A stretch of DNA of 7,584 nucleotides, taken from NCBI GenBank assembly GCA_958403905.1, contig CATXZD010000030.1:1-7584 (forward strand). Reading direction: 5' to 3'. Below, one piece after another: positions 6,018 to 7,584 of the stretch. Below the pieces are notes generated by a model. That model had not been told where the DNA came from, searched no databases, and saw only the letters and a list, made by a program, of their open reading frames with translations. Position numbers and translations under genes: made by a program. This DNA is from an uncultured Ruminococcus sp. (GTDB lineage Bacteria; Bacillota; Clostridia; Oscillospirales; Acutalibacteraceae). Within the stretch, counting starts at the first letter, position 1; the number at the start of each line of letters is the position of its first letter.

Positions 6018-7047
6018 TCATCCTCTCCATCCCGATTAAAGCATTATTACTATAATGTTGAATCAAAGTATAGTTTTCGCCCTTATAATTAAAAATGAAT
6101 TTAACACGAATGCTTCTTGTTTTTACTTCAGCAGGCCACATCACTTCAATCCATGTATAGTCAGATAACTCATCATTTTCAAAAATAAACTGTTTTAAAG
6201 AATTGTATAGTGAGGGTACTTTATCTAACTCTAATTGATGTTTTTTAATAATATCTTTTAAATCGCCAATTATGGGCAATCTATAATCTTCATTTTTTCC
6301 TACCTCAAGTTGTGCATTTCCGCCTGTTGGCAATTTTCTATACTCAGCCATCACAACTGCATTTTTAACGTCCATTTTTGGCAAATTTGTCATAAACTCC
6401 ATATCGATAGGTGTGAGTTCCAATTGATATTGCTCTTTAAGTATATTTCTAATATTTTTTACTAAAATCGAATAAATATTTTGTTCATCCTTTTCAGACA
6501 AAAATACCCTCTTTATTGCATCAAATCTAAACTCTATGGCTTCTATTTTTTTATTCAATACAACTAAAAAAGGATACTTTATCAAGAGTTCATTTTGATT
6601 CGTTGGATCAAGAACTGATAAAAGCATATTATACTTAAGCATTATCATATCATTCGTTTTATAACCAACTGCAACATCAAATGATTCTGATATTTGGCTA
6701 CTTTCATCATGCTCTTCATCTGACTTTAGCTTTTCCTCAAGAGCTCCGAATATTTCTGAAAAGTTATCACAATCAAAAAGTACAGAATACTTGTAATCCT
6801 TTTCAAATTCCCATTTTTCAAATATCTTCACAGCATTTTTATTAGTTTTAATGGCATATTTTAAAGATTCTGCAAGAGCCATCTCACTAACATCTACACA
6901 GTCTTCACCAATATTTTCAAAAGTAATCTGAGAATCTTTTTGAACAATATTTTGCTCTATAAAAAGCTTACGTAAATGTTTCTTTGCTTTTATCGTATAA
7001 CTATCTACCGTTCCTAAAACGTAGAGTAAATAATTATCATAATTCAT
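5953..7047 (-). CDS. Uncharacterised 364-aa protein, first gene of the nuclease operon
   Basis: I do not recognise this protein. It is soluble, with no signal peptide or membrane helix and no obvious nucleotide-binding loop, Cys cluster or nuclease triad. The N-terminal 170 residues are largely helical with an acidic stretch (KSDEEHDESSQ, near residue 110). The middle is alpha/beta (YPFLVVLNKKIEAIEFRFDA), and the last 80 residues look like a beta-rich domain (WIEVMWPAE, VKFIFNYKGENYTLIQHY) ending in a helix. The ATG at 7047 follows AAGGAG at an 8-base spacing and a consensus promoter about 30 bases upstream. Being first and largest in a three-gene coupled operon with a DNA-binding protein and a Mrr-like nuclease, it could be a sensor, target-recognition or scaffold subunit. 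That is inference only. Confidence 0.85.
   Translation of the reverse strand: MNYDNYLLYVLGTVDSYTIKAKKHLRKLFIEQNIVQKDSQITFENIGEDCVDVSEMALAESLKYAIKTNKNAVKIFEKWEFEKDYKYSVLFDCDNFSEIFGALEEKLKSDEEHDESSQISESFDVAVGYKTNDMIMLKYNMLLSVLDPTNQNELLIKYPFLVVLNKKIEAIEFRFDAIKRVFLSEKDEQNIYSILVKNIRNILKEQYQLELTPIDMEFMTNLPKMDVKNAVVMAEYRKLPTGGNAQLEVGKNEDYRLPIIGDLKDIIKKHQLELDKVPSLYNSLKQFIFENDELSDYTWIEVMWPAEVKTRSIRVKFIFNYKGENYTLIQHYSNNALIGMERMNDVIKYISEYRKIDQRKSSNE
6021..6028 (-). promoter_or_regulatory. Ribosome binding site that sets the winged-helix gene start
   Basis: The minus strand reads GGAGAGGA, followed by TGA and then ATGATG at 6017-6012. GGAG is 7 bases from the first ATG. The site lies inside the upstream coding sequence, which argues that the 65-base gene overlap is real rather than an artefact of picking the longest frame. 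Confidence 0.7.
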
Positions 7048-7055
7048 AACGATTT

Positions 7056-7061
7056 CTCCTT
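7056..7061 (-). promoter_or_regulatory. Ribosome binding site of the 364-aa gene
   Basis: AAGGAG on the minus strand lies 8 bases before the ATG at 7047, a near-consensus site that fixes the start of the first operon gene. Confidence 0.75.
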
Positions 7062-7069
7062 TTATGTTT

Positions 7070-7103
7070 TTTACATTATATCATATAATATTAGGAATGT
7101 AAA
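7070..7103. promoter_or_regulatory. Inverted repeats over the operon promoter (possible operator)
   Basis: TTTACATT (7070-7077) and AATGTAAA (7096-7103) are perfect 8-bp inverted arms bracketing the promoter from -35 to just past -10. Within them ATTATAT-C-ATATAAT (7075-7089) is a second palindrome over the -10. Such placement suits a repressor site, and the winged-helix protein of the operon is an obvious candidate binder. A+T richness makes some symmetry likely by chance. Confidence 0.45.
7075..7103 (-). promoter_or_regulatory. Sigma-A promoter of the three-gene nuclease operon
   Basis: On the minus strand, -35 TTTACA (7103-7098, one mismatch) and a perfect -10 TATAAT (7080-7075) are separated by 17 bases. 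Predicted transcription start is near 7068, about 20 bases before the ATG at 7047. No other promoter of this quality was seen inside the operon. Confidence 0.82.
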
Positions 7104-7135
7104 TGATTTTATACTTTTTTGTGAAAAACGAACAA

Positions 7136-7181
7136 AAAAAGCCCGTTAAAACTTCACATAGACAGTTTTAACAGGCTTTTT
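7136..7181. terminator. Bidirectional intrinsic terminator between lysin and operon
   Basis: AAAAAGCC (7136-7143) pairs with GGCTTTTT (7174-7181), and GTTAAAACT (7145-7153) pairs with AGTTTTAAC (7164-7172), giving a 17-bp stem with one C/A mismatch and a 10-base loop. The minus-strand copy ends in a U-rich tract, so it terminates the lysin gene 8 bases after its stop and keeps the A+T-rich operon on its own promoter. Confidence 0.92.
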
Positions 7182-7189
7182 ATACATAT

Positions 7190-7584
7190 TTACTTTTTTA
7201 TTTTAGCATAGATCTTACCCATCAATCGCTTACCCGCGACCCCGTTCTGCTTGTACCCCAGCTTCCCGAGCACCGCATTGGTAGCCTTCTCCGTACCCCC
7301 GCCGAAGCCGCCGTCGTCCGCGAGGTTCTCAGCCACACCGAGCGCCGCACAACCCAGCCGCAGGAGCTGTTTGTACGCATACACGCCCACGCCCTTGTCG
7401 CCGCGCTTGAACCCCTCGCTGTCCAGCGCTTTCAAGGCTTTCGGAGCGGTGAAGCCGTTCAGACCCGCGGCTTTAATTTGCTTCGGATAGTCAACATAAC
7501 AGTAGTTGCAATCCACCGCCGAGCCGATGCCCGCGACCGCGCCGCCGTCCGTGTACTGCCACATTCCGACCTCGCCCGACCAGT
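7190..7584 (-). CDS. GH25-type lysozyme/endolysin, C-terminal part with peptidoglycan-binding domain (partial)
   Basis: The frame stays open to the right edge, so only the C-terminal 131 or so residues are visible; the Met at 7564 is internal. WSGEVGMWQYTDGG and GSAVDCNYCY match the end of GH25 (Lyz-like) muramidase domains, where WQY and the VD-x-N motif close the barrel. The catalytic residues lie outside the window. After a short linker, GDKGVGVYAYKQLLRLG, DGGFGGGTEKATNAVLGKLG and NGVAGKRLMGKI follow the pattern of a PG_binding_1 repeat. The protein should cleave cell-wall glycan and bind peptidoglycan, as phage endolysins do. Its very high G+C (about 70% in one line counted) contrasts sharply with the operon to its left. 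A host autolysin is the alternative. Confidence 0.82.
   Translation of the reverse strand, partial: WSGEVGMWQYTDGGAVAGIGSAVDCNYCYVDYPKQIKAAGLNGFTAPKALKALDSEGFKRGDKGVGVYAYKQLLRLGCAALGVAENLADDGGFGGGTEKATNAVLGKLGYKQNGVAGKRLMGKIYAKIKK

Noticed and set aside
7251..7490. Plus-strand 79-codon Pro/Ser-rich frame
   Set aside because: Antisense shadow of the high-G+C lysin gene.
1..7584. CRISPR array, tRNA, rRNA or complete insertion sequence
   Set aside because: No regularly spaced direct repeats, no cloverleaf-like segment, no rRNA-like stretch and no transposase frame were found by reading both strands.

Overview
The window looks like a chromosomal segment of a Gram-positive gut or rumen Clostridia, most likely Ruminococcus or a related Oscillospiraceae. 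The reasons are purine-rich Shine-Dalgarno sites, TTG starts, consensus sigma-A promoters, many intrinsic terminators, and a GH2 enzyme and AraC regulator of the type common there. This taxonomic call is inference from style, not from a marker gene.

Left part (about 1-4230) is ordinary host-like DNA, about 50% G+C in the line I counted. The tail of a probable upstream gene ends at a bidirectional terminator. Next is a sugar-utilisation cluster: an AraC-family regulator on the minus strand, and on the plus strand a cytoplasmic GH2 beta-galactosidase-like enzyme followed 40 bases later by a DMT/EamA-type 10-helix membrane protein. The two sides are fired by back-to-back promoters whose -35 boxes form one 18-bp palindrome. 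Those promoters show that both divergent genes probably start at TTG codons (945 and 1053), inside the longer open frames. The plus-strand unit ends at a long terminator hairpin (4166-4230).

Middle part (about 4232-4944) holds no convincing large gene. It has a second terminator hairpin, a scatter of TGCACAC motifs in both orientations, and an 89-codon minus-strand frame of unknown function whose base composition matches the left side better than the right.

Right part (4945-7103) is a compact, very A+T-rich minus-strand operon (roughly 22-37% G+C in the lines I counted). Its three genes overlap or are coupled: a 364-aa protein I do not recognise, a 123-aa winged-helix plus zinc-ribbon protein, and a 234-aa PD-(D/E)XK (Mrr-like) nuclease. 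It has its own consensus promoter with inverted repeats over it and is insulated by a bidirectional terminator. Immediately upstream, and about 70% G+C in the line counted, is the 3' end of a GH25-type endolysin with a peptidoglycan-binding repeat, running off the right edge.

A foreign, self-contained operon with a restriction-like nuclease beside a lysin gene is the layout expected of a cargo or defence locus at the end of a prophage. I consider the three-gene operon the best candidate here for an undescribed system. Its defence role is inference.
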